Below are positions 18,374 through 26,938 of a stretch of DNA of 64,000 bases, piece after piece; positions within the stretch are counted from its first letter, which is position 1, and each line of letters opens with the position of its first letter. Source of the stretch: Desulfatibacillum sp. (GTDB lineage Bacteria > Desulfobacterota > Desulfobacteria > Desulfobacterales > Desulfatibacillaceae); the NCBI GenBank assembly GCA_016342355.1, contig JAEINP010000023.1:1-64000 (forward strand). The letters run 5' to 3'. The position numbers and the translations under genes were made by a program. The notes under the pieces are model-generated. The model ran no database searches, had not been told where the DNA came from, and saw only the letters and a list, made by a program, of their open reading frames with translations.

Positions 18374-19186
18374 TCAGACAATGCCCTTGTTAAGGTTTCC
18401 TGTTTTGTATCCTGCCAGATCCAGGCTTACATACGAAAAGCCCAGGCCCTCCAGATGCCGAACAATGGCATGCCGAAGAGCGTTGGACAACAGATTTGCA
18501 AAGTCGTTTTCACATATTTCTATGCGGGCGGTGTCTCCATGGTGGCGTACCCTGAACTGGATGAACCCCTGATTCCGCAAAAAATCCTCCGCCTTTTCCA
18601 CCGCAGCCAGTTTTTCAGGCGTTATCAGGCTGCCATAAGGTATGCGGGAGGCCAGGCACGCCATGGACGGTTTATCCCATGTTTCCAGCCCCAAGGCTTT
18701 GGAGGCTTCCCTCACGGCATTTTTGTCCAGGCCAGCCTCTGCCAAAGGCGCGAGAATCGCCAATTCCCTGGCTGCCTTCAGGCCTGGCCGGTAGTCGGAA
18801 TAATCGTCCGTGTTGGCGCCATGGGCCACCCGGGCCAAGCCATGCTTTTGGGCCAAATCAGCCAAGGCCCTCATGTGTAGTCCCTTGCAAATATAGCACC
18901 GGTTTTTGGAGTTTTCAGTAAAATCCGGCGCATTCATTTCGTGTGCGCCAATTATATGATGGGGGATGCCTCTTTTTTTTGTAAAGATAACAGCATGTTG
19001 TTTTTCGAACGAGGGAAGAAGAAGAGATTCCACCGTGCCCGCGGCAACCTTGTTCCCCAGAACTTCCCGGGCCAGAACAAGCAAGAGGCTGCTGTCCACA
19101 CCACCGGAAAAAGCCACAAGCAATGATTCCTGCGCTGCCAGGATTTCCCTGGCTTTGTCAATTCTGGTTTTGAGTTCCAGGTTCAT
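18374..19186 (-). CDS. larE: LarE-like ATP-dependent sacrificial sulfur transferase
   Basis: The 270-residue protein has the PP-loop SGGVDSSLLL near its start and the conserved block PSMACLASRIPYG, which holds the sulfur-donating Cys of LarE. No C-terminal Cys-x-Cys is seen, so it looks like the sacrificial single-Cys type and not the [4Fe-4S] type. LarE normally adds sulfur to the nickel-pincer cofactor precursor. No larB or larC is in this window. ATG 19186 is chosen; a TTG at 19213 is possible. The neighbouring YcaO gene, 57 bases downstream, might use its sulfur transfer. Confidence 0.85.
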   Translation of the reverse strand: MNLELKTRIDKAREILAAQESLLVAFSGGVDSSLLLVLAREVLGNKVAAGTVESLLLPSFEKQHAVIFTKKRGIPHHIIGAHEMNAPDFTENSKNRCYICKGLHMRALADLAQKHGLARVAHGANTDDYSDYRPGLKAARELAILAPLAEAGLDKNAVREASKALGLETWDKPSMACLASRIPYGSLITPEKLAAVEKAEDFLRNQGFIQFRVRHHGDTARIEICENDFANLLSNALRHAIVRHLEGLGFSYVSLDLAGYKTGNLNKGIV

Positions 19187-19227
19187 GGAGATGTTCTTTT
19201 GCGAGATTTTCAATGGGCCTGGGAAAA

Positions 19228-20001
19228 TCAGGGCCTTTCCCGGTCCTGCCCCTTAACAAAGCGCTTGGCGCCTGCCTGGGTTTCTCCGCTAATAATTACC
19301 TTTAAGCCCATTTGGAATTCCATTTCCATGGCTTTATCAAAGTCCATGTCAAATCCCTCAAGCAGGGCAAGGCGGTCGCTACGCATGCAGTTTTGGGGAA
19401 ACCGGGAAATACGTTCCGCCAATTCCTCGGCCGCCTGACGTGAAGCCCCGGGGCCAACCACCCGATTGGCCAAGCCAATGGCAAGGGCTTCTTCGGCGCT
19501 GATGCTGCGTCCCGTGAGCACCATGTCCATGGCGCGGCTTATACCGATCAAACGGGCCAGCCTTTGGGTTCCCCCGTCGATGAGGGGCACCCCGTAGCGG
19601 CGGCAATACACACCCAAAACGGCATCTGATTCCACGACCCGCAGGTCGCACCACAGGGCCAGTTCCAGACCGCCAGCCACCGCATATCCTGAAATGGCGG
19701 CAATAACGGGTTTGGAGAGGCGCATGCGGCTTGGTCCCATGGGGCCGTCCAGGGTCATGTCCTCGTTAAGCTGATGAAGGCGTCCTCCCTCGGGGTCAGC
19801 CACTGCTGAAAGGTCAGCCCCGGAGCAGAAAGTGTCCCCGCTGCCGCACAAAACAGCCACACTGGCGGAATCATCGGCCTCAAATTCACGAAAAGCGTCA
19901 GCAAGAAGTTTGGCTGTGGGGCCGTCTACGGCGTTTTTTGTTTCAGGCCGGTTGATAACCACCGTAAAGACCGGTCCGTTTTTCTTTGTAAGCACCTGCA
20001 T
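19228..20001 (-). CDS. Enoyl-CoA hydratase/isomerase family protein
   Basis: The 257-residue crotonase-fold protein shows the two oxyanion-hole segments (GDTFCSGADLSAV and ISGYAVAGGLELAL) and the helix with YGVPLIDGGTQRLARLIG. It starts at ATG 20001 behind AAAAGGAG. The position usually held by a second catalytic Glu is within VPLIDGG, so an acidic Asp is present there. It could be a hydratase or an isomerase of acyl-CoA degradation. It is probably co-transcribed with larE (41 bases between them), but their functions do not obviously join. Confidence 0.85.
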   Translation of the reverse strand: MQVLTKKNGPVFTVVINRPETKNAVDGPTAKLLADAFREFEADDSASVAVLCGSGDTFCSGADLSAVADPEGGRLHQLNEDMTLDGPMGPSRMRLSKPVIAAISGYAVAGGLELALWCDLRVVESDAVLGVYCRRYGVPLIDGGTQRLARLIGISRAMDMVLTGRSISAEEALAIGLANRVVGPGASRQAAEELAERISRFPQNCMRSDRLALLEGFDMDFDKAMEMEFQMGLKVIISGETQAGAKRFVKGQDRERP

Positions 20002-20124
20002 AAAAGCACTCCTTTTCTAAAAAAAACGATCCATTAAGGGACATCTGTGCATCATTCACCGACGCTTACATGATATCATGGGCCGCAGCAGGGCGCAAGA
20101 ATCTTCCATCAGTCTTATGGAAAG

Positions 20125-20141
20125 ATACCACACTGTGGTAT
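20125..20141. promoter_or_regulatory. 17-bp inverted repeat in divergent promoter region
   Basis: ATACCACA and TGTGGTAT are perfect arms around one central base. The site lies 124 bp from the crotonase start and 132 bp from the permease start, so it may control either. It looks like a dimeric regulator site; no regulator is assigned. Confidence 0.4.
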
Positions 20142-20272
20142 ATAAAGTTGTCGATTTTTCTTGGCGGTAATCGAAAAACATGGCATAAATCAAGGCCGAA
20201 AGTCTGTGGCAAGGAAAAGGCTTTCATCAGGCATGAACACTTGTGGCATTGGTCTTTTTTAAAGGAATTCCC

Positions 20273-21163
20273 ATGTACTTTCCTGTTGCCGGTATTGAAG
20301 TGAATCCCCTGGTTCCGCCCCTAGTGGCTTTTGTGGTATCCTTTTTTACATCCATGGGAGGTGTGTCAGGCGCTTTCATGCTCCTTCCTTTTCAGGTGAG
20401 TGTGCTGGGTTACTCCGCTCCCTCTGTCAGTGCAACCAACCAATTATTCAATATTGTCGCCATTCCCGGGGGCATTTACAGGTTCATCAGGGAGCAGCGC
20501 ATGCTCTGGCCCCTGGCCTGGGCGGTGATTATCGGAACCCTGCCGGGCGTTTTTATTGGCGCCTGGGTGCGGGTCCAATGGCTTCCTGATCCCAAAAATT
20601 TCAAGTTTTTTGCCGGAATGGTCCTGCTGTACCTGGGATATCGTCTGGTGCTGGACGTATGGAAAGGGGGCAAGGGCAAGTCCATGGCCGGAGCCCGGGG
20701 AAAACAGCCGTCGGTTGGCCAGGCTACTTTTTCCATGGTCAAAATTTCCTTTGAATTCGATCAGGAGACCTACTCGGTATCCACCTTTCAAATCTACCTG
20801 CTGTGCTTTATTGTGGGCATTATTGGGGGAATTTACGGAATTGGGGGCGGCTCCATCATTGCTCCCTTTATGGTGGCGATTTTCGGCCTTCCCGTTTACA
20901 CTGTGGCTGGTGCGGCCCTCATGGGAACCTTTGCGACCTCCATTGCCGGCGTTGCCTTTTACAGCTTTTTGGCGAGGTTTTATCCCGGGATATCCGTGGC
21001 TCCGGACATAGGCCTGGGCATCCTGTTCGGGGTGGGAGGGTTGGCTGGCATTTATCTGGGCGCCCGGTGCCAAAAGTACTTTTCGCCCCGTGTCATTAAG
21101 GCCGTGCTATGCTTTTGCGTGTTGTTTGTAGCTGGCAAGTACATCCTGGGCTTTTTTGTTTGA
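20273..21163 (+). CDS. TauE/SafE-type sulfite/sulfonate permease family protein
   Basis: The 296-residue protein has about eight hydrophobic segments and the two TauE/SafE repeats. The second carries the GGGSIIAPFMV motif; the first has the looser SMGGVSGAFMLLPF. ATG 20273 is preceded by AAAGGA. Members export or import sulfite, sulfoacetate, taurine or other organic anions. In a sulfate reducer a sulfur oxyanion would be reasonable, but nothing here proves the substrate. Confidence 0.85.
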   Translation: MYFPVAGIEVNPLVPPLVAFVVSFFTSMGGVSGAFMLLPFQVSVLGYSAPSVSATNQLFNIVAIPGGIYRFIREQRMLWPLAWAVIIGTLPGVFIGAWVRVQWLPDPKNFKFFAGMVLLYLGYRLVLDVWKGGKGKSMAGARGKQPSVGQATFSMVKISFEFDQETYSVSTFQIYLLCFIVGIIGGIYGIGGGSIIAPFMVAIFGLPVYTVAGAALMGTFATSIAGVAFYSFLARFYPGISVAPDIGLGILFGVGGLAGIYLGARCQKYFSPRVIKAVLCFCVLFVAGKYILGFFV

Positions 21164-21220
21164 TTTGTTGGCGTCAAAGATTTTTCGTGGAAATCGTGAT
21201 GGAAAGTTCTTGCTTTTAAT

Positions 21221-21237
21221 TGGTAATTTTATTACCA
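21221..21237. promoter_or_regulatory. Inverted repeat upstream of the GMC oxidoreductase
   Basis: TGGTAAT (21221-21227) and ATTACCA (21231-21237) are perfect 7-bp arms with a TTT spacer, 72 bp before the start. It could be an operator; a weak terminator of the permease gene is the alternative. Confidence 0.3.
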
Positions 21238-21308
21238 TAATTTAACCATTCGTAGAAAAAAGGCGGTGTCTGACATTCCATTACAACTTGTTGATGGAGG
21301 AAAGGGCT

Positions 21309-22577
21309 ATGCAATACGACGTCATTGTGGCTGGAACAGGACCAGGAGGGGCGTCTGCCGCCCGCGGGCTGAGCGACCAGGGCGCCAAAGTTCTGATGCT
21401 GGAGTGGGGCGGGGGGGATGCCTTTAACGGGTCCCAGGCGCAAAGCCTGTCCATGATAGGCGTCCCGGGCAAGAACATACTGGTCACACCCGAGGCCCTG
21501 ATCGTGGGGCGGGCGACCACTGTGGGAGGCAGTACCTCCCTATATTGCGCCACGGCATTTAATCCGCCATTGGAAATGCTGCAAAGGGTTGGCGTGGATA
21601 TTTCCCGGGAGGCGGAGGAAATCAAGGGCGATCTCCCTTGTGCAACCCTGGACGATTCCCTGGTGGGCCAGGGCGCCAGCCGTCTTATGGATTCAGCCCA
21701 GTCCCTTGGTTATGATTGGCAAAAATTACAGAAGTTTATCTATCAGGAAAAATGCCGGTTGGGATGTTACAAATGTTATACCGGGTGTCCTTACGGGGCC
21801 AAGTGGACGGCCAGGAATTTTGTTGAACAGGCAACGGAAGCGGGCGCCACACTTTTAACCCGGGCCAGGGTGCGCCGGGTGATTGTGAGAAGGAAGCAGG
21901 CGGCGGGAGTGGTGTTTCATCATGAAGGCAGAGACAAAAGGGCCTATGCGCCGGTGGTGATATTGGCTGCCGGTGGCCTGGGCACTCCCGTGATTCTCAG
22001 GAGGACAGGCATTCAAGAGGCGGGTTATGATTTTTTTGTGGACCCCCTGGTCATTGCCTTTGGCGTGACGGAGGATTTTGAAGGCGGCGGGGAGGTGCCC
22101 ATGACTGCGGGCATGCATTTGGAGGAAGGGATTATGCTTACGGATCTGGCGCTTCATCCGTCTGTATACCGGGGTTTTAGCGCTCAGATTATGCGTTTTG
22201 ACAAGGTTTTTTCACACAAACGAGTTCTTGGGATCATGGTTAAAATACGGGATGACCTTGGCGGGCGCTTAACGGATTATGGAGGGGTGCGCAAGTATCT
22301 GGGCAAGGCCGACTGGAAGCGGCTGGATAAGGGATACCATGTTGCCAGGAAGGTTTTAAAAAGGGCGGGGGCCACTGAATGTTTCAAATCGTGGAATATT
22401 GCCGGACATCCCGGGGGTACTGCCAAAATCGGTGATGTGGTGGATGCCAACCTGATGACCCGGTATGACAGCCTGTATGTATGTGATTGCTCGGTGATTC
22501 CCGAGGCATGGGGCGTGCCTCCCTCCTATACTTTGGCATGCCTGGGCAAACGCCTGTCCAGGCGCCTTTGCGCTTAA
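21309..22577 (+). CDS. GMC-type FAD-dependent oxidoreductase
   Basis: The 422-residue protein starts at ATG 21309 behind GGAGG. The FAD ADP-binding fold is GTGPGGASAARGLSDQGA; GRATTVGGSTSLY is the second flavin contact. The C-terminal GMC block reads GHPGGTAKIGDVVDAN, then LYVCDCSVIPEAWGVPPSYT. A cysteine-rich loop (CRLGCYKCYTGCPYGAKW) sits before the substrate domain, as in anaerobic GMC-like dehydrogenases with a CxxGCxxG pattern. Substrate is probably an alcohol or steroid-like compound; not determinable. Confidence 0.85.
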   Translation: MQYDVIVAGTGPGGASAARGLSDQGAKVLMLEWGGGDAFNGSQAQSLSMIGVPGKNILVTPEALIVGRATTVGGSTSLYCATAFNPPLEMLQRVGVDISREAEEIKGDLPCATLDDSLVGQGASRLMDSAQSLGYDWQKLQKFIYQEKCRLGCYKCYTGCPYGAKWTARNFVEQATEAGATLLTRARVRRVIVRRKQAAGVVFHHEGRDKRAYAPVVILAAGGLGTPVILRRTGIQEAGYDFFVDPLVIAFGVTEDFEGGGEVPMTAGMHLEEGIMLTDLALHPSVYRGFSAQIMRFDKVFSHKRVLGIMVKIRDDLGGRLTDYGGVRKYLGKADWKRLDKGYHVARKVLKRAGATECFKSWNIAGHPGGTAKIGDVVDANLMTRYDSLYVCDCSVIPEAWGVPPSYTLACLGKRLSRRLCA

Positions 22578-22640
22578 AACAAAAAGACCCCGCCCTGCGT
22601 GGTTACCGGATTAAAATCGGCAGCCATGCGGGGCGGGGTC
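22577..22640 (-). terminator. Rho-independent terminator of the acyl-CoA operon
   Basis: GCGGGGCGGGGTC (22628-22640) pairs with GACCCCGCCCTGC (22586-22598) with one imperfect pair. On the minus strand it is followed directly by TTTTTGTTTT (22585-22576), a strong intrinsic terminator 40 bases past the kinase stop. Confidence 0.8.
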
Positions 22641-22680
22641 ATTATATACGTGTTACCAGGTCGAGAGGCCTATACAGTTT

Positions 22681-23754
22681 TTAGATGGTCAGCCTGCCTT
22701 CTATGATGCCTTTGCATACGTCTGACAGGATATGCACGGCAAAAATCATTTTGGCGAAGCGCTCGTCCTTGGTTTGTTTATGGTAGTAGCGGTAATAAAT
22801 CTGTTGGGCGATGACAATCAGGCGAAAAATCCCGAAGCACCAGTAAAAGTCGAAATTGGTCACGGCAATGCCGGTTTTTTCGGAGTAACGGTCTATGAGT
22901 TCCGTCCTGGTCATGGCGCCTGCCATGTTCGTGGGCATCATGCGGGCTTCCTGGAAATCCGGCGGATCATCGGCCTGGATCCAGTATCCGATGGTGCTTC
23001 CCAGGTCCATAAGGGGGTTGCCGATCGTGGCCATTTCCCAGTCCAGGACTCCTACGATTTTGGTGGGGTCTTTGGGATCCAGGATCACGTTGTCCATTTT
23101 GAAGTCGCCATGGAGGACGGAAGCCCTTTCCGGGTCCGGGGGCATTTTGGCTGCCAGCCATTCCATGATGGGTTCGCAATCCGAGGCGTCCGGGGTTTTG
23201 GCCTTGCGGTAGCGTTTGCTCCAGCCTTCCACCTGTCTGCGGGTGTACCCCTGGGGTTTTCCAAAGGTGTCCAATCCCACTTCATGCATATCAATATTAT
23301 GGAGTTTGGCCTGGACGTCCACCATTTCCTCGCACAGAGCCTTGGCCATTTCCGGGGTAAAGGGCATGTCCTCGGGGAGGTCCCGGCGGATGATGATTCC
23401 CTTGATCCGCTCCATGACGTAGAACGGGCACCCGAGGATGGATTCATCCTCGGTATAAGCCAGGGGTTTGGGACAATAGGGATAGGCGCCGTGGAGGGCG
23501 CTGAGCACCTTGAATTCCCTGTGCATGTCGTGGGCTGTGGCGGCTTTGGTACCAAAGGGGGGCCTGCGCAAAACCAGGTCCGCTTTGCCGACGGAAATGC
23601 TGTAAGTAAGGTTGGAATGGCCGGAAGGAAACTGGCTGATGCTCACAGGGCCTTCCAGGCCCGGGATGGAATCCTTTAAAAAAGGTTCGATTACCGATAC
23701 TTCCAGTTCCTCGCCTTCCCGGATATCCTTGGGTTTATCAATTGTATCGCTCAT
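22681..23754 (-). CDS. APH-family phosphotransferase (ACAD10/11- or LvaA-like acyl-CoA kinase)
   Basis: The 357-residue kinase-fold protein has the APH catalytic motif LHGDFKMDNVIL, metal-binding VLDWEMATIG, and N-terminal substrate loop FPSGHSNLTYSI with LVLRRPPFG. The same family forms the N-terminal half of human ACAD10/ACAD11 and the stand-alone LvaA of the Pseudomonas putida levulinate pathway, which phosphorylate 4-hydroxyacyl-CoA. It is the last gene of an operon with an acyl-CoA dehydrogenase, which supports that role over antibiotic resistance. ATG 23754 follows AGGAG. The exact acyl substrate is inferred only. Confidence 0.88.
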   Translation of the reverse strand: MSDTIDKPKDIREGEELEVSVIEPFLKDSIPGLEGPVSISQFPSGHSNLTYSISVGKADLVLRRPPFGTKAATAHDMHREFKVLSALHGAYPYCPKPLAYTEDESILGCPFYVMERIKGIIIRRDLPEDMPFTPEMAKALCEEMVDVQAKLHNIDMHEVGLDTFGKPQGYTRRQVEGWSKRYRKAKTPDASDCEPIMEWLAAKMPPDPERASVLHGDFKMDNVILDPKDPTKIVGVLDWEMATIGNPLMDLGSTIGYWIQADDPPDFQEARMMPTNMAGAMTRTELIDRYSEKTGIAVTNFDFYWCFGIFRLIVIAQQIYYRYYHKQTKDERFAKMIFAVHILSDVCKGIIEGRLTI

Positions 23755-23767
23755 GATTGCTCCTACG

Positions 23768-24466
23768 TTATTCTGCCACAGGTTCCCGGTTTAAATAAGC
23801 AAAAGCCCAGTCCACCACAACGCGGGCGTAGGCATCCACCGTAACCTGTCTGGCCTGGTATTTCCATTTTTTCAAATACCAATCCTGCAACATGGCCTTG
23901 ATAAGGGCCGAGGTCATGTCCGGGTCTCTGGGGCCGAAAATATTTTGGTTTTGTCCTTCCCGGATGATGTCGGCAAACATCTGTTCGGTGGCCAACTCGC
24001 TCAGGATGGCTTCCCGTTGGGCCTTTTTGGGGAGATTTTTGGCTTCCATGTAGGAAAAATAAAACCAGGGTTGCATGGCGTCGGACAAATAGAGATGGAC
24101 CACGATGGCCGTCTGCAATTTTTCCCGAGGTCCTGCAACCGTTCCTATTTGCTCCTGGAGGATGCGTGTGGTGACTCTCCTGCCCTGGTCCTGGATCATG
24201 CGCAGGAGTTCCTCCTTGCTGGCAAAGTAGGAATACAGGGCTCCCATGGATAGACCTGCGCCTGCGGAAAGGTCCCTCAGGCTCATGGCGTGGAATCCCT
24301 TTTTATTGCTCAATGCCAGGGTGGCTTCAAAAATCCTGGCGAGGTTTTTCACAACCCTGTCAGGTTTTTTGACCTTGATCAGATCCCTGTTCTCGGTGAA
24401 GATTTCCTTACAGATCTCACGCCGGGACAAGTGGACCATGCCCTTAAATTCTTCATAAGTCATCAT
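23768..24466 (-). CDS. TetR/AcrR-family transcriptional regulator
   Basis: The 232-residue protein has an N-terminal helix-turn-helix (FEATLALSNKKGFHAMSLRD, then AGLSMGALYSYFASKEELL) and a C-terminal helical ligand domain. It lies between the acyl-CoA dehydrogenase and the APH kinase, so autoregulation of this operon by an acyl-CoA or fatty acid is likely. A palindrome at 26562-26580, upstream of the first operon gene, is a candidate operator. The start is either of two adjacent ATGs; no clear ribosome site. Confidence 0.9.
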   Translation of the reverse strand: MMTYEEFKGMVHLSRREICKEIFTENRDLIKVKKPDRVVKNLARIFEATLALSNKKGFHAMSLRDLSAGAGLSMGALYSYFASKEELLRMIQDQGRRVTTRILQEQIGTVAGPREKLQTAIVVHLYLSDAMQPWFYFSYMEAKNLPKKAQREAILSELATEQMFADIIREGQNQNIFGPRDPDMTSALIKAMLQDWYLKKWKYQARQVTVDAYARVVVDWAFAYLNREPVAE

Positions 24467-24555
24467 GGCGGGGTGGGTTGTTTTCTCCGATCTGTTGCCT
24501 TGCAGAAAAAGTCTTCCGGGGCGATAAACGCCCCGAAAGACAGATCCTGAAAGAC

Positions 24556-25761
24556 TTATCTTATGGTTTTTCCTTCGTAGCCTCTTAAAATTCTCCTGGC
24601 TGTGCTTGCCTTGTGCACTTCGTCCGCCCCATCATAGATACGGGCGGCCCTTTCATGCCTGAAGAAGAATGCGATGATCGTGTCGTCAGTCATACCAAGT
24701 CCGCCGTGAACCTGCAAGGCCCTGTCGATAATTTTTTGCATGATTCCGGCGACATAAAATTTAATAAAGGAAACCTCGTTCCGGGCTTCCTTGTGGCCCA
24801 TGTTTTCCATGGCCCAAGCGGCATGGAGCACCATGAGGCGTGCTGCCTGGATTTCAGCGGCGCTTTCGGAAATCCATGCCTGGATGATTTCCTTGGAACC
24901 CAGGGATTTTCCTGGGCTCATCATGCGGGTGTTGGCCCTGTGGCACATGAGATCAAAGGCGCGGGTGCAGATGCCGACCCAGCGCATGCAGTGGTGAATA
25001 CGGCCAGGCCCAAGACGCTCTTGAGCGATGACAAACCCGCCGCCCTCGGGGCCAAGCAGGTTGGCCTGGGGCACCCGGCAGTTTTGGTACAGGATCTCGC
25101 CGTGGCTGGACCAACTGTCGCCGGCATGGCCCATGACAGGAATGTTGCGCACCAGGTTGAAGCCCGGGGTGTTGCAGGGGACAATAATCTGGCTGGCCTG
25201 CATGTATTTGGCGTTGTCGGGGTTGGTTACCGCCATGACAATGGCGAACTCGGCGCCATCGGCAGAGGATGTGTACCATTTGTGGCCGTTGATTACATAA
25301 TCATCTCCGTCCTTGACGGCGGTGGTGTCCATGATCACGGGGTTGGACCCGGGTTGCTCCACTTCGGTCATGGAAAAACAGGAACGGATTTCCCCGGCGA
25401 CCAGGGGCTGGAGATATTTTTTCTTCTGCTCAGGGGTTCCATGAAGGTGCAGAATTTCAATGTTGCCTGCATCCGGGGCTTGGCAGCCAAAAACAAAGTG
25501 CCCTATGGGGGTGCGGCCCAATGCTTCGGAAACCATGGCATGATCCAAGAGGTTCAGGCCCATTCCACCGAATTCCTTGGGATGGTTGGGCGCCCACAGC
25601 TCCATTTTTTTGACCATGTCCCGCTTTTTTTCCAGTTCGGGAAGCATTGAGCTGAAGGAATGGGTTAAGAATTCGGGTTCCATGGGAATGAGTTCTTTGT
25701 CCACGAACTCGGTGATCATTCCCAAAACAGTTTGCATTCTTTCAGAGACGGTAAAATCCAT
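24556..25761 (-). CDS. Acyl-CoA dehydrogenase (ACAD10/11-like)
   Basis: The 401-residue flavoprotein shows the ACAD order: N-terminal helices, FAD/substrate strand CFSMTEVEQPGSNP, GHKWYTSSADGA, and the C-terminal helix block LQVHGGLGMTDDT. The end RIYDGADEVHKAS resembles ACAD10/11 and related dehydrogenases. It starts at ATG 25761 behind AAGGAGG. It sits between the histidine-phosphatase and TetR genes and two genes away from an APH kinase. Together they suggest conversion of hydroxyacyl-CoA through a phosphorylated intermediate; ordinary beta-oxidation is the simpler alternative. Confidence 0.92.
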   Translation of the reverse strand: MDFTVSERMQTVLGMITEFVDKELIPMEPEFLTHSFSSMLPELEKKRDMVKKMELWAPNHPKEFGGMGLNLLDHAMVSEALGRTPIGHFVFGCQAPDAGNIEILHLHGTPEQKKKYLQPLVAGEIRSCFSMTEVEQPGSNPVIMDTTAVKDGDDYVINGHKWYTSSADGAEFAIVMAVTNPDNAKYMQASQIIVPCNTPGFNLVRNIPVMGHAGDSWSSHGEILYQNCRVPQANLLGPEGGGFVIAQERLGPGRIHHCMRWVGICTRAFDLMCHRANTRMMSPGKSLGSKEIIQAWISESAAEIQAARLMVLHAAWAMENMGHKEARNEVSFIKFYVAGIMQKIIDRALQVHGGLGMTDDTIIAFFFRHERAARIYDGADEVHKASTARRILRGYEGKTIR

Positions 25762-25776
25762 GCAGTCCTCCTTGGC

Positions 25777-26475
25777 TTATCTATCGGTAACGAGTGACTC
25801 TTCCAGGTACGACACATTGTTGTACCCTTGGAGCGTTATATGATCTTTGGTGAATTCAAAAACTGTTATAGATGCGTTTAGGGTGGCGAATGCCAATCCC
25901 ATGGCTTTTACATTGTCCAGCCCCAGGGCGAATTGCATGGTGGCGGATATAGGACCGGCGGAAGAAAAAACCACCACATCACCCTGGCCTCCATGGTTGA
26001 CCATGACCTCTTTTACGCCTTTTTGCACCCTGGCTGCAAAAGCGTTCCAGCTTGGTCCTTCCCGGGGCGCCCTATTGCCGTCAACCCACCTGAGCATGGC
26101 TTGGCGGAATAATCTTTCAAAAATCCGGCGGTCCTCCATGATGTTTTCCAGGTCTTTGCCAATGCCGGGATCTTCTTTTACCATATCTGCAATCTGTATG
26201 CCCCAGACCGTGGTGGCGTCGTATTCGTCAAAGGCGTCCAGAACCGCATATTCTCCGGGGCACAGGCCTTTTGACCCTCCCGTCTCCACCAGGGGCTGGG
26301 CGGTCTGGCGGTGGCGCAGCATATTGCCGGTAAACACAGCCTGGAACTCCCTGTTTTTTTCAATCAGGTGATCCGCCAGAATCGCAGCCTGTTTTTGTCC
26401 GATGGGGGACAGGTTGTCGTAATTTGGCATGCCAAAAGATGCCTGGCCATGCCGGACCATATATAGTAAACTCAT
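25777..26475 (-). CDS. Histidine phosphatase (phosphoglycerate mutase-like) family protein
   Basis: The 232-residue protein begins MSLLYMVRHGQASFG, with the catalytic RHG motif, and has a later FSSAGPISATMQFALG segment at the place of the second catalytic His region. ATG 26475 is preceded by AGGAAAG; upstream in-frame starts are less suited. It is the first gene of the acyl-CoA operon, 15 bases before the dehydrogenase. The second catalytic His is not seen in the usual G-H form (Ser-Ala-Gly instead), so activity may be altered. Confidence 0.82.
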   Translation of the reverse strand: MSLLYMVRHGQASFGMPNYDNLSPIGQKQAAILADHLIEKNREFQAVFTGNMLRHRQTAQPLVETGGSKGLCPGEYAVLDAFDEYDATTVWGIQIADMVKEDPGIGKDLENIMEDRRIFERLFRQAMLRWVDGNRAPREGPSWNAFAARVQKGVKEVMVNHGGQGDVVVFSSAGPISATMQFALGLDNVKAMGLAFATLNASITVFEFTKDHITLQGYNNVSYLEESLVTDR

Positions 26476-26561
26476 TGACAATACTTTCCTGTAAGAAGCC
26501 GGACGATTCATCCGTTATTCCCTACGATTATCGGGCATTTTTTCCGGGGTGTCAATAAAAA

Positions 26562-26580
26562 AAACGAGCGATCGTTCTTT
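26562..26580. promoter_or_regulatory. Operator-like palindrome upstream of the acyl-CoA operon
   Basis: AAACGAGCGATCGTTCTTT is an imperfect palindrome centred on CGATCG, 87 bp before the histidine-phosphatase start. A related palindrome with the CGTTC half-site lies at 48428-48444 before the acyl-CoA synthetase. The co-encoded TetR protein is a candidate binder. Confidence 0.4.
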
Positions 26581-26707
26581 TTTTCCCTGAAAAACACAGG
26601 CCGCATCGGCAAGCCTTCCGGGCGACGCCGGACAAAGTTCCGCCTCTCTTGTCCCGTATGGCCAAATATGGTACCTTGCAGGTATTTAATACAGTAAGGA
26701 GGAACTC

Positions 26708-26938
26708 ATGCCAGCCAAACCTGAACGGGATGTCACCAAAGAATACAACCTCAAGCAGACCGTGGAAAAACTCAGACGCCTTGCGGACTGCCTGGAAACC
26801 GGAAAACCCTTCCGGATTCAGATAGCCGGGGAACGAATCAACGTGCCTGCGGACGCGGTTTTCAATATCGAACATGAACGGGAAGGCAACAACGAAGAGG
26901 TGGAATTCCAATTTAAATGGGAAAACAAAGCTGACTGA
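26708..26938 (+). CDS. Amphi-Trp domain protein
   Basis: The 76-residue product matches the small amphi-Trp family: YNLKQTVEKLRRLADCLETGKPFRIQIAGERINVPA, acidic middle, and C-terminal EVEFQFKWE. ATG 26708 has AAGGAGG upstream. The function of this family is unknown. It overlaps or directly precedes the following membrane-protein gene and may be translated with it. Confidence 0.8.
   Translation: MPAKPERDVTKEYNLKQTVEKLRRLADCLETGKPFRIQIAGERINVPADAVFNIEHEREGNNEEVEFQFKWENKAD

Noticed and set aside
22681-23754. Aminoglycoside resistance gene
   Set aside because: The APH fold is shared, but the operon partners and sequence fit the acyl-CoA-linked kinase subgroup.
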